Position numbers and translations under genes: made by a program
DNA from: Pisolithus tinctorius
Taxonomy: Eukaryota; Basidiomycota; Agaricomycetes; Boletales; Pisolithaceae
Reading direction: 5' to 3'
Length of the DNA stretch: 64,000 nt
Assembly: GCA_024663395.1 (NCBI GenBank)
Contig: JANFAH010000001.1
Coordinates: 5,394,001 to 5,458,000, forward strand
The notes under the pieces: generated by a model
Told to the model about the DNA's origin: nothing
Database searches by the model: none
Seen by the model: the letters and a program-made list of their open reading frames with translations, nothing else
In this document: positions 44,006 through 57,026 of the stretch, one piece after another
Position numbering within the stretch: position 1 is the first letter of the stretch
How the letters are laid out: the number at the start of each line of letters is the position of its first letter

Positions 44006-46009
44006 AACCTCAAAATCCCATACTTATCAGTATCAAAAATCATTACAAGATCAGACCTTTGTGCCAAAGCAAAATATCACTTCCAGCCAACCTCCTACAC
44101 AGTTATTCTCTCCAATGAAGATCACAATGATATCACAAAAATAGCAAGAGAGCATAATTTTCAAACTGAACTTTAGTACAATACATTCCACTACTTGGCA
44201 ATACATCTACTACTTGAGGGCACCCAAAAGAAATCCATCAGATAGACACTCGGCCCGCTGGTTTTGGTTCACCAAGTTGCGAGCAACTCAGCAAAGCACA
44301 GAACCAAACGTCCTCGAAGTTCCGCCGAAGCGGAGACTATGTTCTCTGTCGAACGAGCGAGTGCAGACGTCATCGAGTGGATTTGAAGGATGTGGCATGT
44401 GTAAACATGCGAGACTCAAGTTAGTTTCTATAAAATAGATCCTAGCTGAGTATGTTCTGAAGAAACAAGTATGTCGCGGTGGGGTCTATATATTTTTCAG
44501 AGGTGGTCCGTGCGTGAGAATGGTATTGTTGCTCTGATTACCATATATAACACAATACACAGTCGGTTGCCATTTTCGGTTGCACACTACAGAGTATTAC
44601 ATAATGTATTGGTTCAACTTCTGCTGGACGATGACCTTGTCACGGACAGCAAGTACAAGTGCCATACATATCGGCATGTCCTCTGTTCTCTATTCCCCGA
44701 GGTTTGTCGTAGCGTATCATGGGAACAGGTGACGACCCTACAATGACCCTGCTGCGACGCCCATTTGCCCAGCGGACTGGTTCACATGCATTTCTAAGGC
44801 TTCATATCTCTCTATATCCGTTGTCACTAAGAAACCTTTCCAAGATAGTAAGTATCGGTTAGTTGATACACAAATTCAACGTCTTTGATCCCCGTTGACC
44901 TCCGATCACCACAGCTGGATTCCTAACAGATACGGCACGTGTACAGAGAAGCTTGCAAATGCAATGTATGTACGAACGTGAAATCAAATACGCCCCTTAG
45001 TACAGCTAAGCTTTCCGTCGGTGCGGGGATCAAAGCCAGTCCGTTCAAAGCCCGTGAACAAATTATGACTGTGGGGACATGAATAGCACCATCCATTTGT
45101 TCATCAAATTACCAGACGTGGAGAACCTTCAGTGACTAAGTACAGACTACATCGTGTCGTCGACAAAACCCTTAACGCCGTATCACGAGACTCGCCGTTC
45201 TTGAGCCCTCAGTTGGACAATATTCCGGACATCACTTCACGTCCCTTCCTTCATTCCGAGCAGAAGGTTCACTAGCTGCTTTTTCGTTCACGCAACTGCT
45301 TCTCCGATTCTGTGTAGACTCAGGGGTGCGGTATGCCTGGTAGCCCTGAGGCTCCCTTCTTTATCTTATACTCGTCTCATGCCCTCCGTTGTGTGTTCAA
45401 CTGTGCAACCAATATCGCCACTCCTGTAGTACTATGCCGTTGATGGTCGCGATGGAGCTGATAATGGTGATGCTACTTACACTCGTTTATTGTTCAAGTC
45501 ATCGCCGCTGTTACTCGGCTAATGACGCTCATCGTTATCCTTGACCCTGCCATCCACCCGCCGAGACACATTGACGTTACATACATATGGGTGCTGATTA
45601 TGTAGCTCCGCAGGAATCTGTTATTGATTGTCACGGTACTAGTCCGCGAGTGTGACTTCAATATTGCGAAGCTTGATACTTGCAACGCAGGCACAACAAG
45701 ACTTTCTTAAGTCGTGCTACTCGATTATCCAGGCTGTGGTCTGTATTCGAAGTAGGGGGAAAAGAAGTCCCCATCCTTTACGTTTTACAGGCCTTTTTTA
45801 TACTGTAGGAAGTAGGCACAAAAATGCCAACGTAGATGAGCGGGGTACGTAGGATCAAAGGAAACAAATGAAACTGATTGAATCTATCATGAAACAAATA
45901 TCATCTGAGAACATACGCGTGATCATCAGGCCGAAGCCCTACAGTGAGATAAGCCCATTGAAAACTTCGAGTTCATTCGATTCCGTCTTGTATTTATCGC
46001 ATTGGTCCC
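44006..46009. other. intergenic stretch upstream of lipase
   Basis: No supported gene in 2 kb. Plus-strand frames 44214-44438 and 44471-44746 have no recognisable domain. The last 300 bases should contain the lipase promoter. I looked here for an exon encoding a signal peptide and found none that splices in frame. Confidence 0.45.
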
Positions 46010-47608
46010 ATGGCTCACAATGAACCAAGTAATGGACCAAGTTCTTTGGAAAATCGCAGTACGCCGACCACAGGACGACCCTGGCCCTGGCCGCAATTTC
46101 CCCGTGAAGATGGCCCCAGTACAGGTATCGACCAAAAAACATACCACAATTTAGTTTTGTACACCAAGTACGCATCGGCTGCGTATCAACCCATGTGTCC
46201 TCGTCCGATGGGCAATACACTCATCGGGCAGGTATGTACCCTGTTTCCACGTATACATGCGATGGATGTCCTTGCTTCTGTCTCAGTTCACAAGCGTTGT
46301 TACAACAACTCGCGGTTTCGTAGCGAGAGACGACAAACGCAAGGAGATCGTTGTCGCATTCAGAGGCAGTAAAGATGTTATTAGCATTCTCATTGGTGCA
46401 AAAAAAAATGGTTCCAGTCATGTTGCACTGGCTGATCTTGTGATGCCGCAGATGGGTCCGTGATACTTACCCCACTTCAAGGTACCGGCTTGCCGCCTTC
46501 ACATGTGCAATCCACGCCGTCAAAGAATCCGAAGCGACCTCATGTCCACACGGGATTCCTTATTGCGTACCAAAGTATCGCCCAAATCCTGCTCGATATC
46601 GTAGGACTGCAGATCAATATGTACCCCATGTACGCGGTGGTTGTGACCGGTACGTCTTATTCCCCTGGCGCAGATGATTGTTGTGTGTGAGAGAAAACAC
46701 AGGTCATTCGTTGGGAGTGAGTTCTCCTGGCAGGATGCCGTAGCTAGCCTTAATTTCAGGTGTTCCTCGATTTGCGCTCGAGTTTTAGGGGGCAGTCGCA
46801 AGTATAGCCTCGATTGCAATCCGAAATACATACCCAGCGGCGACCGTGAGGTTGTACACCATCGGTCAGTGGTTTTTTCCTTGTCGAGCCAATGCACCTA
46901 TATGTATGCTTCTGTACAGGCCAACCGCGCACAGGCGACTCCGCTTACGCTGCCTTGGTCGAGAAGATGGTCGGTTCGGAAAACGTATATCGAGGTGGGT
47001 TCCAGATTGCGAATCTGCCGTATCCGTCTTTTTGAACTGCATCCGTCCCACTGGCGTGCAGGAGTACACTCTATCGGTATGGTATATGGTTGCGTGGACT
47101 ACAGTAAAGCACTCATGAAGTCCTCCAAAGATGGTGTTCCAACCATGATACCGACTAGTCTCGGATACCAGCATCAGTAAGTGGGAAATTTGGATCACTG
47201 GCTCCCGGCTCGGACAAACTGAATGACTGGTAATGGATGTGGTTATACAGTGCGACAGAGTATTGGCAATTTATGGAACTGCGTGAGGCTGACCTCTTCT
47301 CTAAAGTTGTAATTCTAGTCTATATCTTTATGTGGACTTGTCTCTGTCGAACCCACCACAGCGGCACCCGAGCACGTAAAGCGTTGTCGAGGGAACGAAG
47401 ACCCAGAAGGCAGTGCGTCCATCCGTGAGTTGACGTTCCTTAAGTTCCAGTACTGAGCTGCATCTAACTTTACGGATAGCTTCTTCAGGGGTTAATCCCG
47501 CACACTGGATTTATTTTGGCCAACGTGAGCCACTTACTGACTCTTTTGTTCGGCTGCTCTGATTTTTGTTCAATAGCGATCGCATCCGATCCTAGCGTGT
47601 GCTTTTGA
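46010..47608 (+). CDS. class 3 lipase (alpha/beta hydrolase)
   Basis: Probable triacylglycerol or ester lipase. Exons: 46010-46231, 46287-46395, 46452-46649, 46703-46716, 46789-46864, 46920-46994, 47062-47076, 47131-47176, 47251-47282, 47362-47424, 47480-47524, 47577-47608, giving 308 residues. Family signs: LVLYTKYASAAY, IVVAFRGSKDV, VHTGFLIAYQSI, the nucleophile elbow GHSLGG (formed by joining the 14-nt exon 4 to exon 5), LYTIGQPRTGDSAYA, the acid residue in HSIDGVPTMIP, GYQHHATEYWQF, and the catalytic His in NPAHWIYFGQ. The triad is complete. The N-terminus is Ser/Pro-rich with no evident signal peptide, unlike most secreted relatives, so either an upstream exon is missing or the protein is intracellular. 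Introns are 48-79 nt. Confidence 0.88.
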
Positions 47609-48530
47609 TCGGAGACAATGGGATGTCGAATGCTCAGTAAAAGCAAGACCGCAAACTCGCCGAGGGAGAGAAATTCCGAAATCCGTCACTAGTTTTTACA
47701 CACCTCTTTTCTTGGGACTGTGCTATAGCCCATCCGAACACGAACCCAAATCTGGAGATCTGAAGAACCTACCAAAACACGAATGTGACAGACATGTAGG
47801 ACATATATTTCCGAATGAACGCGAAGCATATATGATGGGCTACTCCTGATTCTCCCACCGTCATTGCTGGCAGGATAGTTTGATATTCCTCATACACTTT
47901 TCACTGGTTTTGTAGTACAGCCTTGCGATGCCGGCAGTGAAAGCCATGTCCACCGGTACAATCAACATTAGCTCAAACCTTCTGATTTCTTCAACTGCAC
48001 AGCCCTGGATTAGTGGTGGAGGCAGTCCGCACACTGTGCCTACTAAGGGGAAGAGTTTCAACTGGTACTGAGTTCCTCCTGCGCATGATGTATGTATAGA
48101 AATATTTCGCCGCGTGCAATTTATACGGATATTCGAGGCTGTGCTTGAACGCGACTTGCGATGTTTTTGTGAGGGACATACATACGCTGGCCAGACGTGA
48201 TATTATAGGCATGTTTACAGCTTTGGAGAGGCCTTGAGGGAGCAACTCGGGACGAAGTGATCGTAGCACCACGGGTTACAGCCCAATAACAGTCTCAAGT
48301 AGCGCGCCAGCGCCCAACTGCCAAGCAACCGGAAAAATCACGCTCCGTACACCTGCTTCGAATTATAACACGACGTATATTTCTCATTGCCTCGCTTCTT
48401 CAGCTGATCTTCGCCAAACTTATTCCGTGTTCCTTTAGCACCTCGCGTCCTCGAATAAACGCCAGGGTCTTCGTTCGTGAAATCCTGCCATATCTCTCCC
48501 TCCAACAAGCCTTCCAGCGAACCAGCAAGC
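47609..48530. other. intergenic stretch, lipase to acyltransferase
   Basis: No supported gene. Minus-strand frames between 47861 and 48272 have mildly protein-like composition but no recognisable family. The acyltransferase promoter lies in the right half. Confidence 0.45.
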
Positions 48531-51110
48531 ATGTCAGATGCCAAGACTCTACATCGGGTTATACGACGGCTGGCTGGTTGGTCCGTATGGTCGTTCTTCA
48601 CGGAAGTACGCGTGGTCGGCGCTGAAAACGTGCCAAAGGATGGTCCAATTATCGTGTAAGTGAGCCACAGCCTGTGAATATGAAGAGGTCTCTCCCCTGC
48701 CGATTGCTCTCCCCAAGAGAAGCCCTTACGAAAAACGACCAGCTGGACTGCTTTTCGTAAGGTAGCTATTACAAAAGTTGGCTGCTGCACGATCATCTTG
48801 CGTGCGAGCTGTGTCCTGCATCCGGCTACATTTTTGGGATTTACATATAGGCACAACCTTCCACTCAAGTACTGACTGTTGTTTGTGTCTAGCACGGCGA
48901 CACATCACAATATGATCTTGGACCCGGCTATTCTTTGTAAGCCAGCTTTTATTTGCAAGGTATTGCGTAGTTGAAGCCGTTTTATGCAGCGTCATGCTTC
49001 CCTCATGGGCGTATACTGAATTACTGGTCCAAAGGTAACTGGATCTATTCTAATCCCTGGGCTTGTCGGCATCAAACCTCAACTTGCAGCGTCCTTGTTC
49101 AATAACCGCGTTCTTGCCTACATACTCTACTCCTCTGGGAATATCCCTGTGGATCGCAAATCCAAGGATAGGCAAGTTTTGTTCCGAGGGACATTTGATG
49201 CGCTGGCCCGTGGTGAAGCTGTTGCCCTTTTTCCTGAGGGAACGTCCTACACGGAGCCTCGAATAATGCAAGTGAAGGATGGTGCAGCCTGGGCTGCCCT
49301 CGAGTATACGAAGTGGGCGGACGAATGTGGCCTCAAGGGGCCGGAGGTTAAGATCATCCCTGCCGCCATCGTGTACACAAACAAATCCAAGTACAGAAGT
49401 GATGTGAGTTAGGATTCCTGGATGAAAGGAAAGTAGTGTTGACGATGCTTGTCAACAGGTGATCATGGAGTAGGGGCATGTAACTTTGATAGCTGCCGGT
49501 CCACTCATGCAGAATGCAGGTTTGGTCAACCTATCTCCGTGGGCGAGTACAAGGAACGATTCTTAGATTTCGAAGGCAACCCACGCTCAGTAGTCAAGCG
49601 CTTGACGCGGGCCATCGAACGACAACTTGTAGAAACGACCATTAACGCCCCTGACTGGTGTGTTCTGTGTCATCACAATGTACGAGGGCTCACGCTACCT
49701 GATCAGGGAAACACTGTACATCGCTGGGATGGCAAGGGATTTACTTTGGGAAAAGGAACGATCCATTGATCTCAACGACTTCGTGACCGTCTCTCAGACG
49801 TACGTTTTCTTTCTCCCACGTCGTTAAGCTTAGTTGCTAATGTTATCTGGCGCAGCCTTGTGGACCTTTTTTCTACCAAGGATGCCACATCAAATTACAA
49901 TTCCGTGCGTCGCCATCTCCTGGAGTACTATTCTCTTCTCCAATCGACGCACCTCACGAATTCTGTTCTGGCTTCCCTCCGTCTCCCTGCCACTCTTTCT
50001 CCGACGCACCCGACACCACTTCCATCACGACTCTTTACTCTCTCAATTCTCATGCGTGACACCCTTGCTGCACTAATACGGCTTCCAACTTTCTTCCTTC
50101 CACTTCTCCTTCATTTGCCCGTGTACATCATAGGTCGACGAGCTGCCCGTTTAACTGAACACGAGGAGGAAACCCAAGCTCAAAACAAAGTTGTCTTTTC
50201 ATTGTTATTGCTATTGTTGATTTACCCTGCGACTTTCTGGATACTTTGGGCTGTGCTGAGTTACTCGAGTACCGGTGCTCTGGTGGCCGCATTGACTGTA
50301 TGGGCGTTCGCCTACTATCACACGAGGCTTGTGAATGGTAGGTTTCGTCTTACCGATGTTTTATTTTGTTTACTGATGTTATGTTCGTACTGTACGGTGG
50401 TTGTTTTATGGGTGATGCAGACAACTACATGCAGTAGGTGGTTTTTTGGCCAGAAATCTACACTGATTAACAACTATCTCACGCATTCCACCCAAAACAG
50501 TTTGAAACGAGTTGTAGCCGCATGGCAGGTCCTCGTGGGTGTCTGGGCCCCGAAGCGCTGGGATTTGCCACTGGCAGCGCTTGCACAATACAAGACGCCC
50601 CACATCCCAGCCGAAAGTCCTTGGATAGAGAGGAAACGTTCATCGTTGCCTTCTCTTCCTGCTCAGGCGACTGAACCTTCCGGCAGTTTTAGACGGAAGC
50701 GGCCTGCGTCACGAAGAATCATGCGTCACGTCCTCTACGCCCGAGGCGAGGCTGTGCGTGCAATTGCAAGTTTTTTTGCGCAACTTGAAACGGGAGGAGA
50801 TGAAAAGAGGGTGGTTGCAAGCTTGCATCTCGCCAGACGATTTGGATCGGTTGAGGAAGTCGAGGCCGCGAGTGAAGGCGGTGACAGTCCGGGAGACGAG
50901 AAGACCGAAACCAAGGGGTACAGACGTATAGGGGAAGTCACCGCGTTCCTGAAGTCTAAGGGGGCGAAGATTCCTGTGTTAGAGCGAGAGGAAATTGAAG
51001 GACGGTGGGATGCCGCGCTTAGCAGTGAAGAAGGCACGCCAACCCCGAGTGATAATGGTGAGGGCGGTGAAGATCTGGTTTGGGTGCCAAGCAGCGTCGA
51101 GGTGGAGTAG
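48531..51110 (+). CDS. SCT1: glycerol-3-phosphate / dihydroxyacetone-phosphate acyltransferase (Sct1/Gpt2 type)
   Basis: ER enzyme that adds the first acyl chain to glycerol-3-phosphate in phospholipid and triacylglycerol synthesis. Exons: 48531-48655, 48893-48936, 48990-49034, 49090-49403, 49459-49469, 49520-49657, 49707-49799, 49856-50337, 50421-50433, 50501-51110, giving 624 residues. Acyltransferase motifs in order: the HX4D box in TATHHNMILDP (bridging exons 1-2), GNIPVDRKS, LFPEGTS and KIIPAAIVY. Later come VGEYKERF, two hydrophobic regions (FFLPLLLHLPVYIIG; VFSLLLLLLIYPATFWILWA), VLVGVWAPKRWDL, and a charged C-terminal tail of about 160 residues. Exons 5 (11 nt) and 9 (13 nt) are tiny. 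The apparent frame change after INAPDW is explained by the 49-nt intron 49658-49706, giving APDWETLYIAGMARDL. It lies about 0.9 kb downstream of the lipase. Confidence 0.93.
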
Positions 51111-54015
51111 ACGATTGTAGGATTCACGGTGATGCGTGCTAGAGGTGGGGTACTACTGAACACCTGTGTCCATTGTGCCATTCATGTCCTTCGTGCATAT
51201 CAGGGCAATGGCCGAGCTGTTGAAAGTTGGTTGCAGATTGACTTCATCTAGCCATATTTAACGACAGTGTTATAGAGTCGTTGGAGCGAAGCAGTAATCA
51301 GGTTCATGAGTCCATCCGTTTTCTTTGCAAACGGCCAAAGCCGTGCCCATCCGTGCCTGTCGTTGGCAAGATAGCCGCGCCTGCTGTACACACGACAGAT
51401 AATCAACGGGCGGTTCGCCCGAGCGAGACCATCAGAACATTTCTATGATGCACTTACTGGAGAAAACGAGGCTAAAAGCAAGTCAATATTGATGGCATCC
51501 TTGCTGCGGGCTGGCGATTCCTGATTGGATATCGGTTGAAGGCAAAACCCGAGACAGTGGTTGTGTCATACTCGGAACTGATTATGATACCTGCACCGAG
51601 TAACAAACATTGGGCACCAAACGGAATTTGGGAGCAGCACATGTCATGCCGTGCGTTCCATTTCTCTGCTGCAGGCCGGCGGCACCATGGCGACCACATG
51701 AGGGTGTTTGCATGGCTGTCAGCGCTGACGGCAAGTCTGGAGTTAGTAAATACGTGAGTAAGCTTTTCAGAGGGTAGCGTTCGACTCGGACGGAGTCCCT
51801 CGCTGTCTTCCGGTGGGGAGGAGGCTTTGAACGCACGACACCATAAGCGAGTTTCAGGCGACCAATCATTGGCATCGGTTTACAGGAGAGCGTCACTTAT
51901 CTGGTATCACAAAACGCGGCACGGTGAATGGTGATTCAAACCTCGCCAGAAGTACCGCAACGTGGATTGACAGATCCTTGACGCATGCAGCGGGCGTTCG
52001 TTTGTGCTCTTCTGCCACAGTCACCGTGGGGCAATTCACGTGCGATCTGAAGACTCGAAACAAACTCACAGGTCCATACTATATTCTAAAATCGAACTCC
52101 CGTACCTGGCATTGGTGATATGTATCCGTCCCTTGCCAAGAATAACCAGTCTGCGCACTGGTCGGTCATGCAAGCTCAAGGCTGCCACCTGCATTCCCGG
52201 TTGCCCTAATTCCTCCCGTCTGTCCGTATTCGTCAAGAACTGGGTAGGGTGGAGGGCTGGTCTGCCGTTGCATGCTTATCAGATCAAGAGCGTGCAATAG
52301 TGGTCATTTCCGAAAGGAAAACTTGACATGAGTGGTTATCGATCGCTCAGCATGTTCACTAAGCAGATTGGTAACCATGTTGCTGCGATTGGTTCATCTA
52401 ACAGAAGATAAATGAATTTTCGCATATGAAATTGAGAAATGGCTGCATTGATAAATTAGTAAACCTTAGAGACCATTGATAGAAATTCACGGCTGGCTGA
52501 CCATAGATAAGCCATAGCGGCCCAATCGAGGACTGTCACACGCGACCAATGATGGGAAGGGTAGCGTATGCTCAGCGAACTCCCGAATGAGATTTTTTTA
52601 GGAGCGTAATGGCATGGCATGATCCATATAAGCAGGAAGATCCGGGCGTGGTGAGATGGTTGATAGAAGTGTACGTACGCCCAAAGCCAGGGAATCGCAT
52701 TCTCCTTGACAGTAGATATTTTTTCTTGAGCCACTGACTTGCATTTTTTTTAAATGAAACGTGCATTTCGAGAAAATGCCAGGAATCAATCAATTACCTG
52801 TTGCACATGTTCGACGCGTAATTGGAGAGGGTCGTATAGCTGCGGCATTTTACGGTGCGCTGATAGTAGCGCAGCATCAACATGCTTGTATAACATGCGC
52901 GTGTAGTCTCCATTCTCTTCGACAGGAATACCATATTGAGCATAGAAACGCGGGGTTAAAGAGAGGAGATTAATGACGAGACGTGGCTTCTCTGAAGGAA
53001 CAATGCACGTACTACAGCCCTGAAGGCAAGTTCAAGATTTGGGCGCATGACAAGTCCATTTTCTCTAGGTATGAACGCTCTCACACCGCAAGGTTCAGTC
53101 ACTGGACAGCATATTACAACCTGACGTTGGTGTCATGTCTCTGAAGACATCAGCTCGATGATGATGCGGCAGCAGCAGCATCCTATATCATGTGAATTCA
53201 AAGTAACAACCACGTTGCAGCCTCCCTTGGCAGTAGTGCCCACTTACCAGTGGATAGGATCAGGTGATTACTGCACAAGACCACCTCAACGGGAATGCGC
53301 ATCGTCTGGGGCCATTTTCGGTTGTCAGCCCTCTGGTGCCCCAGGCAGCAGAGTGGCTTGGAGAGAGAAGAGACCCGGTTGAGGAGCAAGATCTCTCTCT
53401 GGTATCCAGCAGATCCGGATTCGCCTGCGTAAATACATCGTACGATCCAGTAACTTGAGCCTTATGGGTGGGGATATTCGGATGAACGAAAGTCGGGCCT
53501 GCGATCGCGCTCATATTCCATATTTGCGCCGCCACCATATGCAATGAAACGTATCGATGAACTAATCGAGTGGAAGGCGTTCCCATTCGGGATACGAGTC
53601 AGCGCATTAATGAGTAGATGTGGCTGGATCGCTGACTTCGCGTTCGGTTGATTGTCTCTAGATAAGAGAAGACCCCCCATCTGAATGTGGAGTTACTACT
53701 GCGAATTCCGTTCTGCATTGTCGTTCAATCACATTGGCCAGTTACGTTCTGTCCTGGGCTATCGCTCCAGCTTCAGGACATCATGATACCACGAACCCCA
53801 GTACGGTGGTCAGAGAGACTAAACGATCCAAGGTTAGCTTGGGACTGCAACAGTAGGAGACGCGCACTAGTAGTTGACGTCAACCTCCTTCCAAAAGGGG
53901 TTTATGAGCCGCCGTCCGACACGTTCTCCACAAACGACCACCGAGGGCCTCGTCCGAGCTGCTCAGACTTGCTGTGAGACCCACCAGGCCTTCCTGGACC
54001 TAGCCGCACCCCAAC
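51111..54015. other. gene-poor stretch of about 2.9 kb
   Basis: No supported gene. Short overlapping frames exist on both strands (for example 51536-51757 plus and 53260-53586 minus), with no motif or splice-consistent chain. The right end holds the SPC3 promoter. Confidence 0.45.
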
Positions 54016-55811
54016 ATGCATAGTGCCCTCGCGCGTATCAACAATGTCTCGTCGCTCTTTTCTACGTGTCTCATGGTGCTCCTTGCTGCGGTCGCACTGT
54101 CCTCCCTCTTTGCAACCGCAGATCCCAAAGGAAAGATCGACGTTGTCTCACTCAAAGTGTCAGTACGGGTCGCTAATCTGCGTATCCTTTATTCGTCAAG
54201 CTCACTGACGCCCACCCCGTGTGTTGGGATATGGCACGGACAGTTACAATGCCAAGGCCAAGCGTTATCCTTTCAAAGAGCAGGAGTTTGGGTTTGTTAA
54301 ATTCGATATCGATGCTGGTCCGTCCACATCCTCCGCTATTTCGTCCTTTGTGTTCATTCTCTGTCTTACCCGATTCGATTTCATTCGCGTTCGTTTCTTG
54401 CCATGGCAATTACGCCAACTGTGCCACTAACCAATGTTTGGCCTCAATCGTCGTGCTCATACTCTTCCATTCTGTTTGACCCACACTATGCCGGGTCACT
54501 ATTCCTCCGGCTCTTCGAAACTAAAAAATTCCTTCTCCGTTCCGCTCGTTTAATCTACGCTTCGATTTGCTACGGATCACTTGGCGCATGACGCAACTGT
54601 CGAACACGCTGACGTTCGAACACAGACCTTAGCCCCTTGTTCCACTGGAATACTAAGCAGCTCTTTGTGTATCTCGAAGCAGAATATGCGAACACGCAAG
54701 GAGTGAGTGGTCTTTGTCCTCCATGATGTTACTAGCTTTGCATGTTCTCCACACGTGTCCTCCACGTCTAGGAGAGCGTTGTCTACGCCCTCTTTTGGGC
54801 ATGGAAACGTTGCATGATCCGTATCGCGCTGCAGTGCGAGCGAGCCTTCTTTTTATGCACAGTTTATCTGCCTTTATTAAAGCTTTGCAGCACTAAACAT
54901 TACTGATCGTTTTTGTCATGATGTGTTCTATTTCAATTTTCAATACCTGTGCGCCCCCACCGCCATACTGCTTTCCATTCGGTCTCGATCGCATTCCTGT
55001 CGAAGAGCAGGTGAACAACACTATCGTCCTTTGGGATCGGATAGTCCGTCGGAAAGAGGATGCCCATGTCGTGGTAGCCTCCGGACGCAACAAGTATAAG
55101 CTTAAAGAGCTGTATGAATCCTTCAAGTGAGCCTTTCTTTATCTTCCTCTGCTTTCCGTGTTGGCATGTGGGTGTGTCACCTGGGTTTTGGATTGATGTG
55201 CTGCGATCACTTTTGGAGTGGTCCCTTAGTGCTTCTTATGGTGTGGTCGATTGTCTTTTCATCTCGTTTCATTCATTCATTCGTTTATCCGGAGTGCATT
55301 GCAACCAGGGATGTGCCGCGTGTCAGTGTCCTCTCTGTTGTGCTGCTTGTCCACAGGTAGCTGTGAGTGACGTTGCGATGCTTGCACATGCACACGTGTC
55401 ATGATAAGCGCCAATGACACGTCGTTCACTTCTACGTTCAATCCTTTATCCGTTGCTTCTCTCCATTCCTCGCATGTGTTGCGTCATACAAAGTTTCTTT
55501 TCTGCCCTGGCTGGGGTGTGGTAGCTTCCGTTACATGATGCGAGTTCGCCTAATTTAGCTTCTTCTCATCTCTACCTGCTGGCCAGCGTGGTTTCATCAC
55601 TGACCCATCATGCCATCTTTTCACTGTGCCCGCTGCTGACCCGACGACCGTGTCTCTGACAATCACTCTGGCGTTTCGATACAGGAATACATCCCCTGCC
55701 ACATTTTCACTCAAGTATAACATGATGCCCTATGTTGGACTGCTGATGTATGGGGAGGCGGCACGGACGGAGGGACATGAGATCCCTGAGGCAAGAGATG
55801 CGATTGCGTGA
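54016..55811 (+). CDS. SPC3: signal peptidase complex subunit 3
   Basis: ER membrane subunit (SPC22/23 family) essential for signal-peptide cleavage. Exons: 54016-54158, 54244-54317, 54626-54702, 55011-55126, 55685-55811, giving 178 residues, the usual length. It has a short cytosolic start (MHSALARINNVSSLFSTC), one membrane helix (LMVLLAAVALSSLFATA), and a lumenal domain with FGFVKFDIDADL, LFHWNTKQLFVYLEAEY, VNNTIVLWDRIVRRKEDA, FSLKYNMMPYVGLL. Introns 2, 3 and 4 are long for this window: 308, 308 and 558 nt. All boundaries are supported by phase and conserved sequence on both sides; the donor of intron 2 (gtccgt) is weak. Confidence 0.93.
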
Positions 55812-56606
55812 AGGGTGGTCGGGAGGGAGGGCTCTCATTTATCTTCACTGCGCAGACACTGGAATATGGGCGCACGTGTGTCCGGTAGTTTTTGTTTGGA
55901 GATGTAAAATCTGGTTGAATGATCATGCTGACAGTAGCCTGCCAGACCTGGTACCAAAGGGTACACCCTTACCAGGCACCAACAGCACTTGCCCAACACA
56001 ATGGATCCCTACCGATATATATGGACAAGTGCCAACCAATATTAGACGAGCCTGTTCAAGCCATGATAACGAGGGCCGCATCAGCACATCCAATAAGACT
56101 CAAGAGGGAGCTTCGAAATTATACATAGCTGAGAGTGACTTGTCAATGCAACAGCGCACTAAGACGCAGTGAGAGTTTTCGTTGCAGTGTCGTCCGGAAG
56201 GCGCGGACTCAGAGAGTGCCCAGCATCGAAAAAAAAGGATGGGTGTAACTGATAGGTGTGGTGATTACGGCAAGATCGTACGCAGACCCGAGTGGACTAC
56301 GGTTCGTCATGGATTGGGTAAAACACTCGCATGGTTTGTGGAGGATGGAGAAGGCGAGGTCAGGGACTGCACCAGTAATTCACAGTATGTAATTCGCCCC
56401 AAATGCGGAAATGGTAAGCGGATATGTATTTCGGAACCAAAAATGGGGCAACTAAGAAGTATGAACGCTCGACAAGTTTGTCTTAGCAGCGATGAAAAAC
56501 AAGTATAATGCCAAGGGGTGTTTTCGCATTAGTGCAGTCGTGTTGTGGACCGGAATAGTGGGCAGACGCGTAGCAGTCGGTCTAGCACCTGTTGCACACC
56601 ATCTTG

Positions 56607-56627
56607 AATTATTTATTTATTTATTTA
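56607..56627. repeat. short attt microsatellite
   Basis: About five tandem attt units in noncoding sequence. No associated feature. Confidence 0.7.
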
Positions 56628-56959
56628 CTTTTTCCCTGTTTGTACTAAGTGCCGGTGCATATGAAAAATGCGAGTGAGGGGAAATGAACAGTGGAATGAA
56701 AGCAACAGCTTATTATCTCGAGAGGAGATTCTGATTAGTCGTTCATGTTGCCATGGGTGGATGAGTATTGGAGGGTTGTTCAGGCAGGCGCTTGCGTGTC
56801 CCGATGGGGATAGGGACTTGATAAGAAAAGAGGGGTAGATTGAGTTTTTGCGACCGAATGGGAAATTTGATTGGATTTGGATCCGAGAGTCTGGTTCGTG
56901 ACCCCCCCGTGACCCCCTCCATACACACCCGCATGCTCGTCCCTCGACTACTTCTTAAG

Positions 56960-56966
56960 TATAAAT
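56960..56966 (+). promoter_or_regulatory. TATA-like box of the Zn2Cys6 gene
   Basis: The sequence tataaat sits 61 bases before the start codon at 57027 and is followed by a CT-rich stretch, the usual layout of a fungal core promoter. No other TATA candidate lies closer. Confidence 0.45.
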
Positions 56967-57026
56967 TCTTGACGCCAGAGCTCCCGTCTAATACCCCCCC
57001 CTCTCTCCTCAAGACGACACGGCACG

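Larger units (their letters stand above)
55812..57026. other. intergenic stretch between SPC3 and Zn2Cys6 factor
   Basis: No supported gene. The frame 56182-56508 (108 codons) shows no family. It contains an attt microsatellite at about 56607-56627 and, at the right end, the TATA element of the next gene. Confidence 0.45.

Noticed and set aside
49651..49720. Apparent frameshift in the glycerol-3-phosphate acyltransferase after INAPDW
   Set aside because: A normal 49-nt intron (49658-49706, gtgtgt...gatcag) restores the reading to WETLYIAGMARDL, so the gene is intact.
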